Below are positions 45,752 to 55,326 of a stretch of DNA of 64,000 nt, piece after piece. The position numbers and the translations under genes were made by a program. The notes below the pieces were generated by a model that saw only the letters and a program-made list of their open reading frames with translations, was not told the origin of the DNA and did not search any database. Numbering within the stretch: the stretch's first letter is position 1; every line of letters starts with the position of its first letter. This DNA comes from Nitrosomonas marina (lineage in GTDB: Bacteria > Pseudomonadota > Gammaproteobacteria > Burkholderiales > Nitrosomonadaceae): the NCBI RefSeq assembly GCF_900110145.1, contig NZ_FOCP01000001.1:243165-307164 (forward strand), given 5' to 3'.

Positions 45752-46207
45752 TCAATCAAACAGCATCCATGAGTGCTTATATCGCCGATCCATAAATCGT
45801 ATCGCCAATTCGAGATTTTTTGCGGCCTTTTCGCTCAACCTGTCTCCCAAGGCAAAATTATAACCCCGAATTCGCAATAGGAATGCAGCCGGCGGATCGC
45901 GCCGATAAACCAGCTGGTAAACATACAGCAGTGCAGCCGGCGTTAATGCATGGCTGGTATAACTGTCATCCTTTTGTGCACAAATGGTTGAAAATTCGAA
46001 TGGCTCAGCGCAGCTGACATCCGCATCAACAAAAATAATTTCATTCTGACCCTGCAGATCGGTCACATGCTCGACCTGTAACTGCATGTCACTGCGGCAG
46101 TTGACATTTTCATTATCAGCCAGGACGGTTTTTTCCACACAAAGCAAACCAAGTACATCGTCGCCCCGACCTGGATTGCCATAGCCAAAAATAAGCAGAC
46201 GCTTCAC
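45752..46207 (-). CDS. hoxW: Hydrogenase maturation endopeptidase
   Basis: 151 residues. FGYGNPGRGDDVLGLLCVE carries the conserved nickel-sensing acidic residues, IIFVDADVS is the second acidic site, and SHALTPAALLYV is the third block of the HybD/HoxW family. The protease cuts the C-terminal extension of the large subunit after nickel is in place. The probable start is GTG without a clear ribosome site. It heads the maturation run hoxW-hypA-hypB-hypF; the assignment to HoxH comes from the hoxFUYH genes 7 kb away. Confidence 0.88.
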   Translation of the reverse strand: MKRLLIFGYGNPGRGDDVLGLLCVEKTVLADNENVNCRSDMQLQVEHVTDLQGQNEIIFVDADVSCAEPFEFSTICAQKDDSYTSHALTPAALLYVYQLVYRRDPPAAFLLRIRGYNFALGDRLSEKAAKNLELAIRFMDRRYKHSWMLFD

Positions 46208-46267
46208 AGTTTGAGAAGATAAAATCCGTTTGTTAGTATGTTACTTTGTTTTCTCATATTCTTGGAA

Positions 46268-46474
46268 ATGATGCAACAACTGCTGATTACGCTTGGAATC
46301 ATATTGTTAATTATCGGTGTGGCTTGGCCAGTATTGTCCAAACTGCCTTTCGGCCGTTTGCCGGGCGATATTTATATCGAGAAAGAAAACTTTACATTTT
46401 ATTTCCCCTTGACAACCGGTCTGCTGATTTCAATCATCCTGTCCGTATTGTTATGGTTCTGGATGCGCAAATGA
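46268..46474 (+). CDS. DUF2905 small membrane protein
   Basis: About 68 residues with two transmembrane helices separated by the family motif LPFGRLPGDIYIEKENFTFY. This is the DUF2905 layout; function unknown. The ATG at 46268 gives the usual length, although an in-frame ATG lies 10 codons upstream. It diverges from hoxW across a short gap. Confidence 0.88.
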   Translation: MMQQLLITLGIILLIIGVAWPVLSKLPFGRLPGDIYIEKENFTFYFPLTTGLLISIILSVLLWFWMRK

Positions 46475-46763
46475 TACCGGGCAAGCACATTTTATTTGCC
46501 GTTTCGGTTTTGTGTGTAGGGCGGTCATAAAATAATGCTGAAGCCTCTGATATAGGTAAAATCGACAACGGTGCATTCAAGCTATTGGATATTGCTGTCA
46601 ATAGTGCGTAAACTGTTCGAATCAACAGATATTCTGGAGGCATGGGCTGCATCGGCCAATTGAACTGCCGCACACTCAGATAACGGCTTTCATTAATGAT
46701 TCGTACTGCAAGCAGACAAATGACTGCCCTAGTGAACTGCATAATTTGAAAGGAGAAAATACA

Positions 46764-47108
46764 ATGTCGACAGTTACTTTTGAAGTCAAAACATATGAGA
46801 TCAAAATTGCCCGCGAACTCACCGCTATGTCGGGCGGAGTAACATCCAAATTTCCTGCATATATTTTATGCAGGGGCGATGACTATCACGTCGTAATTTA
46901 TATTCTGAACGACAGCAGTCCGGTACCATCCAATACATTTATTCCGGAACGTAAACGCGGCACGATCTTTGCTCCGAAATGGCAATATGAATGGTTTGTC
47001 GATCTGTTACGGAACGAGAAACCGGTTTATTGCTATCTGAACAACCAGTCGCCAGACTGGAATGCGCTTTACACAGGCCAGGAACCCGTTGGTGAGCACG
47101 AAATGTAA
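46764..47108 (+). CDS. Small protein of unknown function
   Basis: 114 residues, not recognised. GAAAGGAG lies at a good distance before the ATG at 46764, which supports this start over one six codons upstream. The chain alternates strands and short turns (YHVVIYILNDSSPVP, GTIFAPKWQYEWFVDLLR) and has no signal peptide or membrane segment. A possible terminator follows at 47129. Confidence 0.7.
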   Translation: MSTVTFEVKTYEIKIARELTAMSGGVTSKFPAYILCRGDDYHVVIYILNDSSPVPSNTFIPERKRGTIFAPKWQYEWFVDLLRNEKPVYCYLNNQSPDWNALYTGQEPVGEHEM

Positions 47109-47128
47109 ATTGTAGTTTTCGACCGCGA

Positions 47129-47155
47129 ATCTGTTCATGACAGATGGCCTTTTTT
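47129..47155 (+). terminator. Possible intrinsic terminator
   Basis: ATCTGT (47129-47134) pairs with ACAGAT (47140-47145) over a 5-base loop, and a T-run begins four bases later. The stem is short and AT-rich, so termination may be weak. It lies 20 bases after the stop of the 114-residue gene. Confidence 0.4.
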
Positions 47156-47395
47156 ACAAGGTCATGATGACAGAACCCGACGACACTGCTGCTTAAACTC
47201 GGTACTAAAGCGGTAGCAGCAGCTTCTGCTCAAAACAATTATTTATCATTTTCCAAACTACAATCAGTTATGTGATAGTGCAGTTCTTGTCAGCAGAATT
47301 CAGTATTTTGATGTATTTCCCTAATGCTGTCATGTTGCACAAGAACTTAGTATCAATCAGCGGCTATCAAATCAACACGCCTTTTATAATGCACT

Positions 47396-49495
47396 TTATT
47401 GCATGTTGTACGCTGTCTTTAAAAGCGAGACGATTGTGAAATTGTTATTTTCCTGCGCAATGGATAACGCACTCTGGCCAAGCACATTCCGTGTATGAAT
47501 GTTGGCCCCCTTCCCGAGTAGAATTTCAACGATAGCCGGCTGATTCTTCTGTACAGCAAACATAAGTGCGTTCGAGCCGTTCTGATCGCTAACGTTTATA
47601 TCGACCGACTGATCGAGTAGATTAAAAACAATATCGTATTGCTCAAATACGATTGCGTTCATCAGTGCGGTTCGACCGATTCGATTCTGTTTATTAACAT
47701 CGGCTCGTCGCTTCAGCATCAGCTTTACGGTATCCAGATGCCCGTAAGAAGCTGCTATCATCAATGCCGTGTCACCTAGAGAAGTATCCTGCGCGTCAAC
47801 AGGCATGTTCGCATCCAGAAATAATCCAATCAGGTCTGTTTTACCATGCTCGGCCAGCAGAAAAAAATTAGTCAGATCGAAATCAATGCCTTTCTCATTT
47901 AGCTGATAGCGCGCATTTGCTCTTTTTCTAGCTGCAAGCTCCTGTTGATCGAGCGCACGAGCCATAGCAGCTTTCATAGCCTGTACCTGCTTGCGGACAT
48001 CGGCCAGCAGGGTATCAACAGCATGATGGTCTGGATTGATCTGCTTCGCTTTGATCAGATTGGATTGCGCAGTTTTCCAGTGTGATTGCGAAATAGCCTG
48101 TTTTGCCCGGTGGATAAAATGATGTTGAATACGTTCAATTCCTTGTATGGCATCAATATTATTCGGCTGAATTTCAAGAATCTGTTGATACGTTGCAATC
48201 GCGTTATTGTCTTTCGGCAATGTCAAATGACTGTTCTGCTCCAGCGAGGCAGCCTGTGCAAGCAGCGTCTGTACTGTTTCATCAGAACGTTCAGCCCTCA
48301 GTGCATTGGGTTGATGCTGATATTTTTTTCCGCTCTCGTCAGCATCGACAACATTTAATGTCACGCCCGCCGCTGCATAATTGGTCGGGACTTTATGCTG
48401 ATTTAGCGCATGATACCCATCCCGGGACAGTTCGTTAACAGGTACCCAGATTTCAGATTGCGCGTTTACAACGGCCTCATTCGACTGCTCGCCCGGCTGC
48501 GGCACAAAGAACTGTTGAAAAGCAATCACCGTAGTAATTGCTACAACTGCGGATACAGCACCTGGATATATAAATAAAAACCAGTTGCGGCTGCGTTTTG
48601 TGAAGTTCTCATGACGCTGGACGGATACAGGCACATACACCGGGTCCGGTTGCGGGTCAGGTTTGACAATCTCTTGAATATTGCCCTGCAAGAAGGAGCA
48701 TTCATCATTTTCTTCGAGCAGGCTGAGTTCTGCGGCTTCAGCAATTTCCTGGTCTGTAACCGTCTGATGCTGCTTCCTGTCTGCCTGAAACAGCGCCATA
48801 CCGCAAATCGTATTGATATACCCTGGAATTCCGTTTGCAAGCACTGCAACTGTACGAACTGCGCTCTCGGTAAAAATCGACTCGCCCGTATACTGTACAA
48901 CGTAAAAACGATGATCAATATAATTCTTGACTTCAACGTCGCTGAAGGCATTCAGATAATGAATACCTTGAAACAAGTTTTTATCCAGTGTCCGCAGGGC
49001 TGCGTTCAACGATTGCTCCAGGCCGCCGCGACCCGCCAGAATGAGCAAAGCCTGATTTTTGCCGACATTACGCTTGGCAATGGTCTTCAGCAGCTTTATC
49101 AACGTTTCTGCATCTATTTCATCGGTAGCATCCAACTCGTACACGGTTTTGCTGCAGTCACCCGCAGAATTCTCACCGTCATCCTGGACCGCCGCGATCA
49201 CGCCGGAAAAATCATGTTGAGCAGTCTGATTCAATTCCTGCATACCGACGCAGACAGACAAGTCTTTATAACAGATATCCGGTTCGCGCTGTATGACTGT
49301 TTTCACTGCGCGCGCAATCAAAGTCGACTTGCCCACGCCTGCCGCTCCCAACAAACAGACAATACCAGTCGACTGAGCTATTGACTCGACCAATCGGTTG
49401 AAAACCAACTGGTGACTGTCCGGCAGATAGATGCTGTCTTGCCGGATCAGTTGACTAAAAGGGTTCTTATACAACTTAAAAAACTGGCTATACAT
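47396..49495 (-). CDS. AAA ATPase (ExeA-like) fused to TPR and ankyrin repeats
   Basis: 699 residues. The start FFKLYKNPFSQ and Walker A GAAGVGKST match ExeA/GspA-like AAA ATPases, with a Walker B-like ALLILAG. A transmembrane segment follows near residue 310 (WFLFIYPGAVSAVVAITTV). The outer part has a TPR-like helical array (AIATYQQILEIQPNNIDAIQ) and then about four ankyrin repeats (LGDTALMIAASYGHLDTVKL, GRTALMNAIVFEQYDIV, GSNALMFAVQKNQPAIVEIL). ExeA helps a secretion pore cross peptidoglycan. Here the pore-binding region seems to be replaced by repeats, so the partner is unknown. It lies downstream of an OmpA-like lipoprotein on the same strand. Confidence 0.85.
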   Translation of the reverse strand: MYSQFFKLYKNPFSQLIRQDSIYLPDSHQLVFNRLVESIAQSTGIVCLLGAAGVGKSTLIARAVKTVIQREPDICYKDLSVCVGMQELNQTAQHDFSGVIAAVQDDGENSAGDCSKTVYELDATDEIDAETLIKLLKTIAKRNVGKNQALLILAGRGGLEQSLNAALRTLDKNLFQGIHYLNAFSDVEVKNYIDHRFYVVQYTGESIFTESAVRTVAVLANGIPGYINTICGMALFQADRKQHQTVTDQEIAEAAELSLLEENDECSFLQGNIQEIVKPDPQPDPVYVPVSVQRHENFTKRSRNWFLFIYPGAVSAVVAITTVIAFQQFFVPQPGEQSNEAVVNAQSEIWVPVNELSRDGYHALNQHKVPTNYAAAGVTLNVVDADESGKKYQHQPNALRAERSDETVQTLLAQAASLEQNSHLTLPKDNNAIATYQQILEIQPNNIDAIQGIERIQHHFIHRAKQAISQSHWKTAQSNLIKAKQINPDHHAVDTLLADVRKQVQAMKAAMARALDQQELAARKRANARYQLNEKGIDFDLTNFFLLAEHGKTDLIGLFLDANMPVDAQDTSLGDTALMIAASYGHLDTVKLMLKRRADVNKQNRIGRTALMNAIVFEQYDIVFNLLDQSVDINVSDQNGSNALMFAVQKNQPAIVEILLGKGANIHTRNVLGQSALSIAQENNNFTIVSLLKTAYNMQ

Positions 49496-49656
49496 ATCAG
49501 CGGTCTTTTAGTGCTATTCTTAAGTTATCAATGCGTAATATTACATTGTCAGGCCGATCAAAACGGCTTTGAGCAGATTATCTAACACAATAACCGAAAG
49601 CCTGGCAATCAATAAGTGTGATTCCTTCTCGAACCAGGTTTGCTAAAGACGGGCAT

Positions 49657-50160
49657 TTATTTGTTTTCCACGACAACGATTTCCACTCTTCGGTTCTGTG
49701 CTCGCCCTTCAGGGTTATCCCGTCCGTCTGGTGTTGTATTGGGAGCAATCGGATATTTCTGGCCATAGCCGCGCCGAGTGATTCTAAAATCATTGACGCC
49801 ATAGGCAATCAGCGCATCTGCTACGGCATCAGCGCGATTCATCGATAATCGCTCGTTATAATGTCTATTACCGATTGAATCCGTATGCCCTTCGACTAGA
49901 ATATACCTGTTTGACGCCCTGGGATCTATCAGTACACTGCTGATATCAGACAGCTTTTCCAGCGCGGCAGCTGTCAATTGACTGCTGTCGAATTCAAAAT
50001 ACACCTCGGGTAAAAATACGACTATGCCTTTTTCGTGATGCGCCGTTTTGAGACCCATATCGCCGAGCAGTTCGAGCAGTTGCCTGTTACTGTACTGGCT
50101 GGCGCAACCGGCGGTCAACAATACCAATAAAAAGATGAAAAGCAGCGTTCCTTTATTCAT
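49657..50160 (-). CDS. OmpA-family peptidoglycan-binding lipoprotein
   Basis: About 167 residues. The signal peptide ends in LLTAGC (lipobox). The C-terminal OmpA domain has YILVEGHTDSIGN and NERLSMNRADAVADAL with RITRRGYG, the usual peptidoglycan-binding residues. It should tether the outer membrane to the wall. It precedes the AAA-ankyrin gene by about 160 bases on the same strand, which suggests a joint envelope role. Confidence 0.88.
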   Translation of the reverse strand: MNKGTLLFIFLLVLLTAGCASQYSNRQLLELLGDMGLKTAHHEKGIVVFLPEVYFEFDSSQLTAAALEKLSDISSVLIDPRASNRYILVEGHTDSIGNRHYNERLSMNRADAVADALIAYGVNDFRITRRGYGQKYPIAPNTTPDGRDNPEGRAQNRRVEIVVVENK

Positions 50161-50325
50161 TGCAGTACCATCTACCAATCAAAATTCCCGATCCTGAAAT
50201 TACCCATGCACAGTCGAGTTTCTGTAACAGCTCAACCAAACACAAGCTCCGAACATCAGTTTCTGAAGCGGCTTGCTTTCAAGCTGCTCAAGCGCAGTGC
50301 TGCGATACCTGAGAAACCCGTTTTG

Positions 50326-50901
50326 TCAGTCCGGTTTGCCATCAAGAGTCTTTGAAATCGTAAACGCTCCGCGCAACTCGCCCGATTTGTAACCGGTAGC
50401 TTCATCGTGGGGATATTTTTCTACCAGTGCGGTTTGCACCGGTCCTGCAATCTGTTCGCCATGGCAGGCCAGACAAACGCCATCAATTGGTATCGCTTTC
50501 ATAAACCGGTAGCGGGTCTCACCCTCGCGAGATTCAATCGTGCTGTGCTGCAGGCTGGCGGCGGCCGCACCCGACGCCAACTGCTGATCAAACGCGAGAA
50601 GCGTGGCACGCTCCCATTCATCAGGCCGGTTTGCCGGGTTGCGCAACTTCAGGCTGGTACGCCCCACTGACCATCCGTCTTTTGACAATTCCTCGGCGAT
50701 ACGGGGCGCGCTGACATTACACACCGATATTGCACTGGCCGGTCCGCCTGCCTCGATCGCTGTTTTCAGTCGCGCCTTGAGTTGCATACCTAATTGTGCC
50801 GCAAGCTGTTTTGATTTTTCTTCAAGTTGTCTTGTATCGACTTGCTCTGCGGCCAAATGAGCCGACAACGACAATAACAGAATTGCTAACGTGTTGCCCA
50901 T
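50326..50901 (-). CDS. Periplasmic haem-binding DUF3365 protein
   Basis: About 191 residues. A signal peptide (TLAILLLSLSAHLAA) is followed by a DUF3365 (Tll0287-like) sensor domain with one haem c motif, CLACH, near residue 150. A strong GAGGAGG site precedes ATG 50901, which I prefer to a start five codons upstream. It starts 16 bases after the PagL-like stop on the same strand. A role as a small redox carrier or gas/redox sensor is plausible. Confidence 0.85.
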   Translation of the reverse strand: MGNTLAILLLSLSAHLAAEQVDTRQLEEKSKQLAAQLGMQLKARLKTAIEAGGPASAISVCNVSAPRIAEELSKDGWSVGRTSLKLRNPANRPDEWERATLLAFDQQLASGAAAASLQHSTIESREGETRYRFMKAIPIDGVCLACHGEQIAGPVQTALVEKYPHDEATGYKSGELRGAFTISKTLDGKPD

Positions 50902-50916
50902 GGTTCCTCCTCGCAT

Positions 50917-51486
50917 TCAAAAAACATAACCCAGACGTGCGCCCAGGGTATCCATTCCTTCGTTCTCGCTCGCCGTATAGGCATTGGAGACATGGTCAAA
51001 ATAGACAGAAAAAGTTGTTCTCGATGTCAGAAAATATCCAACTTCTAATGGAATGTGAAAAAGCACGCGCGATCCCAGCGCCTTCCTGCCGACATCCGTC
51101 GAATGAAGCTTTCCATCATGAACAGCCGCGCCCACACCGGTAACGACAAAAATACCCGAACTGAAATTATATTGCCACAGAATATCGAAATAGCCCTTTG
51201 ATGTATCACCATTCGTGTTGATTGAACCGCCCAGCGCAGGCCGCAGCTTACCGCCCAGAACATCCAGTGAAGGCACTAGTACCAATTCAATATTGAGGTC
51301 GACGCCGTTTTCGCGGTGAAATCCGCTCCATAGATCACCCACATCATGTGCCAGCACGCCAAACTTTAACTGATGAATCAGGCCAGTAGCCGACTGCCGT
51401 TCATTATCCGCTGCATGCGACGCCTGCATCACCGATATACTCAAAATTAAAACAATCAGCACCTGCCGCACAGACAAAATAACCAT
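50917..51486 (-). CDS. PagL-like lipid A deacylase (acyloxyacyl hydrolase family)
   Basis: About 189 residues. A signal peptide ends near ASHA, then beta-barrel-like strands alternate hydrophobic residues. The block FSVYFDHVSNAYTASENEGM and the terminal LGYVF fit PagL (PF09411), where His-Ser form the catalytic pair in HxSN. PagL removes an acyl chain from lipid A in the outer membrane. ATG 51486 is preferred because GAGAGA lies 8 bases upstream; a GTG two codons earlier is too close. It precedes the DUF3365 gene in an operon. Confidence 0.8.
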   Translation of the reverse strand: MVILSVRQVLIVLILSISVMQASHAADNERQSATGLIHQLKFGVLAHDVGDLWSGFHRENGVDLNIELVLVPSLDVLGGKLRPALGGSINTNGDTSKGYFDILWQYNFSSGIFVVTGVGAAVHDGKLHSTDVGRKALGSRVLFHIPLEVGYFLTSRTTFSVYFDHVSNAYTASENEGMDTLGARLGYVF

Positions 51487-51811
51487 AGCCACGCTCTCTC
51501 TGATTTTTAACAGCTCGTTAAATACCGGCCTTCCATTTATGAAGTAACTGCTTCATTCAACCGCTCGGCAACACCAACAGTTGATACATTCACAGGTTCA
51601 CCTATTAGACTGCGCGAGTCAATAGTTTGAGCGACATTCGGCAACACATGAAAATTGAAGCAACACAAGCCTTAATAGCTAACCTGTACCTGCCCTAAAA
51701 CGAAGATATTGCTTTACATCGCAACGCATTCGTCAGCAGAAAATACCCTCATCCGTTGATCTTACCGTACACAACCTCATTATCACTACAATTTTATTTC
51801 CATGTTGACAA
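51487..51811. other. Intergenic stretch without recognisable features
   Basis: No gene, repeat or clear hairpin was seen. It may contain the promoter of the PagL-like gene and vanished upstream parts of the aquaporin remnant that follows. Confidence 0.4.
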
Positions 51812-52228
51812 GCCAACATATTATGGACCACGTATCGACAGCATTTTGATCAGACAATCGATCCAGATTCGCTACTGGCTGCCTTTTGTACCGGGCCTGC
51901 GACCATAAATCCGGTTCACATTATTGTGACAGAAGCTGTAGGTACCTTTGCGCTGGTTTTCGGCATCATGATGATTGTATCGCCGCAAACCAGTCTGGGA
52001 GCACTGGACGCACTGCCCGTGGCACTGCTGCTGTTCGGTATTGGCTGATCGTTGGGCGGACCTACCGGATTCGCTGCCAACCCCGCCCGCGATCTGGGGC
52101 CACGCATCATGCATGCAATACTTCCAATACCGAATAAACGTGACAGCAACCGGGGTTACACGTATGTCCCAGTCGTCGGGGGTATCCTCGGAGGATTTTT
52201 AGCCACCGTTGTGTGCAGCATTTTATAA
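51812..52228 (+). pseudogene. Glycerol facilitator/aquaporin (MIP family) remnant
   Basis: One plus-strand frame gives the C-terminal half of a GlpF-like channel: [55 protein letters not shown] (the second NPA pore motif), and [17 protein letters not shown] to a TAA. An in-frame TGA interrupts FGIG|SLGG at about 52047. A stop lies just upstream of 51812, and the N-terminal half with the first NPA motif is missing. The gene is dead and truncated. Confidence 0.88.
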
Positions 52229-52389
52229 CCAAAAAATTTCCCTAACCGGTACGGGATACGCGAACCTCATGCCGACTTGCCTACCGATGCATTATCAACG
52301 CCATGTAAAACCGATCCAGAGCACGCAAGACAAAGCGCGACAATAAATATTCAACGATTTCATCTGTAAATTTAATACAGGCGTACGCA

Positions 52390-53112
52390 CTACTTATTGC
52401 CACATACCCCTCTCTCTACAGGTGCACGTAGACAATATTTCTTTGCTACTGAAGTTACTACATCGAAAAACCAGTCTAAAGAATCCGGATGCACCACTAC
52501 TTTATCAATCATACCACTTAAGAGTATTGGTAGTTTGTAGCCATAGGGCGTTCTTTTTGCTGGCTTATAACGAGAATAAGTATCCAGACTTATCCTGACC
52601 TCTTGCTCAAACGAAAAGTGGCGACGTTTTCTAAAAAAACAGTCTTCATACTTTAGTACTCCTGAAACTTCATCCGCGTTGTTATAAGTTACATCTTTAA
52701 AGATAAGCGAATGCCCGCATAATACACTTGGATTTACATTGCTTGCGATACCATCGACTGTTGTTTGAATAGCAACAGCATTTTTATCCTTCCCATATAT
52801 TTCCCACATCACCATGTTTTCCTGAAGATTATGATGCCAGCAACTTATAAAAGTGTTTTTAATTAAATATTCTTGAAAATCATTAGCATCCTTTACGGGA
52901 GAATTATCGTTGTCATCAAAATCTTGATAGGCTTTGTTTATGCTCTCTTGCATTTCGACAGGAAAACGTCCTTCATGCTTATCGAAAACAGTATCCGCTC
53001 TCGCCAGCCAAATTGCATTCTGTTCCAACATGGAGATGAATTTTGCAACATCCATATACCGCCATAATATTGCCTTTCCATCCAAGTCTTCTGGCTTTAA
53101 ATTCAATATCAT
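52390..53112 (-). CDS. DUF2971 protein
   Basis: 240 residues. ILWRYMDVAKFISMLEQNAI and WLARADTVFDKHEG near the N-terminus, FISCWHHNLQENMVMWEIYG in the middle and FEQEVRISLDTY near the end are DUF2971 hallmarks. The function is unknown; members are often in accessory or defence-type gene neighbourhoods. Its AT-rich composition contrasts with the hydrogenase genes upstream, hinting at a separate origin. Confidence 0.85.
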   Translation of the reverse strand: MILNLKPEDLDGKAILWRYMDVAKFISMLEQNAIWLARADTVFDKHEGRFPVEMQESINKAYQDFDDNDNSPVKDANDFQEYLIKNTFISCWHHNLQENMVMWEIYGKDKNAVAIQTTVDGIASNVNPSVLCGHSLIFKDVTYNNADEVSGVLKYEDCFFRKRRHFSFEQEVRISLDTYSRYKPAKRTPYGYKLPILLSGMIDKVVVHPDSLDWFFDVVTSVAKKYCLRAPVERGVCGNK

Positions 53113-53295
53113 AATATTCTTTTTAGATCTATGTTAGTTTATTTCAATTTATTCATTGATCTTTTCAACTGTCGCTGCTAATCAAAATCAAATACTTTCC
53201 AGCTTACTGTGCAAGATGATAAATATTGAATGAGAGGCTATTTCCCCAAACAAACCTATTCCTTCAGAAACTTAACTTATTACAAAAAAAATGTT

Positions 53296-54774
53296 TTAAT
53301 TTCCACCACCTCCCTGCTTCACCAGCCGGTGAACCAGCGTCCCGGTCGCATCCAACAGTTCCACCTGCAGCGGCATTTTGCCGAGGGCGTGTGTTGCACA
53401 CGACAGGCAGGGGTCGTAAGCGCGTACGGCAACTTCCAGGTGGTTGAGCAGCGCTTCGGTGATTTCGCGTCCGTCGAGGTAACGGTTGGCCACACTGCGG
53501 ATGGATTCATTCATGGCCTGGTTGTTGCTGGTGGTGGAGACAATTAGATTTGCTTTGGTGATGATGCCTTCGTCGTTAACGGTATAGTCATGGAACAGCG
53601 TGCCTCTGGGGGCTTCGATAACACCGATGCCCTGCTGACGCCTGTCGCCCTTTTCGGCAGTCAGGTCTGTGCCGGTAATTTCGTTCTCGTGTAGCAGGCG
53701 CTGGATCGACTCGGCGCAGTGCAATACTTCGATCATGCGCGCCCAGTGGTACGCAAGCGTATTATGTACCGGCCCTTCCCCACCAAACGCCTTGAAGCGT
53801 CTGCGCGCAGCTTCGGCAAGTGGGGTCGTGATAGCGTCGCAGTTATTAACGCGAGCGAGCGGACCGACCCGATACCAGCCTCGCTCGTTGCCAAGTTGCT
53901 GCAGATAAGGAAATTTCATGTAACTCCAAGCGCGCACCTCCTCGCGCAGTATCTGCCGGTAGTCGCAGTAGTCCTGATGGTCAAAAATCGGCGTGCCACC
54001 GGAATCGCACGCACGCAACCCGCCATGATAAAATTCCAGCGCTCCCGTATTGTCAACAAGACTCAGATAATTCGAATGGAACATGGCAAAATCCGCCTGC
54101 TCCGGGTGCTCAGTATGAATTTGCTCGTTCAACCGCAGCGCGTTCTCGCTCCACTCCAATATATCCTCAATATCCGCCAGTAATGCATCGCGCCAGGTTT
54201 GCGACAGCTGCCTGTTCATGCCGCCAGGCAGTGTACCGGTACCGTGAATACGCTTGCCAGTAATTGCCTCGATAATCTGCTGGCCGTACTTACGCATCTT
54301 GATGCCCTGCATGGCAATGTCGGGGTATTTTTCAAGCACGCCCGCTATATTGCGGCGCATCGGATCGCTTCCGAAACCGAACAGAAAATCCGGCGACGAC
54401 AGATGAAAAAAATGCAGTGCATGCGATTGCAGGATCTGGCCGAAATGTAACAACCGACGCAGTTTTGTCGCTGTTGGCGTCAGCTGTTCAATGCCCGCGA
54501 GCTGGTCAACCGCTTTGGCCGCTGCGAGCTGGTGACTGACCGGACAGATACCGCATAAGCGCTGCACGAAAAATGGCACTTCCCAGTAAGGCCGTCCCTG
54601 GATAAATTTCTCAAAACCGCGGAATTCGACGATATGCAGGCGTGCTTCCTGTATGTGGTTATCACTGTCGAGCATCAGCGTAATTTTGCCATGCCCCTCA
54701 ATGCGTGTGATCGGATCAATCGCGATGCGCCGCGTGCCGGTAGCTGCAGATTCTGTTGATTTGCTGTCCGTCAT
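53296..54774 (-). CDS. hoxH: NAD-linked [NiFe]-hydrogenase large subunit
   Basis: 492 residues. Nickel ligands are in RLCGICPVSH (C74, C77) and DPCLSCATH (C456, C459). After His462 a 30-residue tail remains, which maturation protease HoxW would remove. GKITLMLDSD and YCDYRQILREEVRAWSYMKF fit group 3d bidirectional hydrogenases. It forms the H2-cycling part with HoxY, feeding electrons through HoxFU to NAD+. Final gene of the hoxFUYH operon. Confidence 0.96.
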   Translation of the reverse strand: MTDSKSTESAATGTRRIAIDPITRIEGHGKITLMLDSDNHIQEARLHIVEFRGFEKFIQGRPYWEVPFFVQRLCGICPVSHQLAAAKAVDQLAGIEQLTPTATKLRRLLHFGQILQSHALHFFHLSSPDFLFGFGSDPMRRNIAGVLEKYPDIAMQGIKMRKYGQQIIEAITGKRIHGTGTLPGGMNRQLSQTWRDALLADIEDILEWSENALRLNEQIHTEHPEQADFAMFHSNYLSLVDNTGALEFYHGGLRACDSGGTPIFDHQDYCDYRQILREEVRAWSYMKFPYLQQLGNERGWYRVGPLARVNNCDAITTPLAEAARRRFKAFGGEGPVHNTLAYHWARMIEVLHCAESIQRLLHENEITGTDLTAEKGDRRQQGIGVIEAPRGTLFHDYTVNDEGIITKANLIVSTTSNNQAMNESIRSVANRYLDGREITEALLNHLEVAVRAYDPCLSCATHALGKMPLQVELLDATGTLVHRLVKQGGGGN

Positions 54775-54783
54775 AAGGTTGCC

Positions 54784-55326
54784 TCAGTCGTAATGCAGCT
54801 GGTCTGTTGCCAGCCGTGGTTTCTGGCCATCGAGCAACGGTACCAGCATTTGCAAAAATGCATCAGCGGAGGGTGGACAACCGGGCAGGAAATAATCAAT
54901 TTTAACCACTTCCTGTACGGGATAAACTTTGTCCAGCAAAAGTGGCAGTTCCATATCACTCGGAATCTGCGGATTAGTTACGCCCGTTCCATTGAGATAC
55001 ACTTCTTCAAGGCATTCGCGCAAATCAAAATAATTGCGCATTGCCGGTACGCCGCCGGTAATTGCACAGGCTCCCACAGCGATCAGAATGGCGCAGCTGG
55101 CACGGAATTCACGCAGCACCCGCACATTGTCCGCATTGCATACACCGCCTTCGATCAAACCAATATCGCTCGGACTGCATTGTTTAATATCTGTGAACGG
55201 AGACCGGTTGAATTCGATCCGGTCATTCAACAGCACCAGTTTCTCATCGATATCCAGAAATGACATATGGCAACCAAAACACCCGGCCAGCGATGTCGTG
55301 GCGATTTTGATTTTACGTTCAGCCAC
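54784..55326 (-). CDS. hoxY: NAD-linked [NiFe]-hydrogenase small subunit
   Basis: About 180 residues. SLAGCFGCHMSFLDID supplies the first cysteines of the proximal [4Fe-4S] cluster, and VGACAITGGVPAMRN and FLPGCPPSADAF the others. GTG at 55326 is chosen because AAAGGAGG lies 6 bases upstream; it overlaps the hoxU stop by 8 bases. The short length and single cluster are normal for HoxY. Confidence 0.95.
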   Translation of the reverse strand: MAERKIKIATTSLAGCFGCHMSFLDIDEKLVLLNDRIEFNRSPFTDIKQCSPSDIGLIEGGVCNADNVRVLREFRASCAILIAVGACAITGGVPAMRNYFDLRECLEEVYLNGTGVTNPQIPSDMELPLLLDKVYPVQEVVKIDYFLPGCPPSADAFLQMLVPLLDGQKPRLATDQLHYD

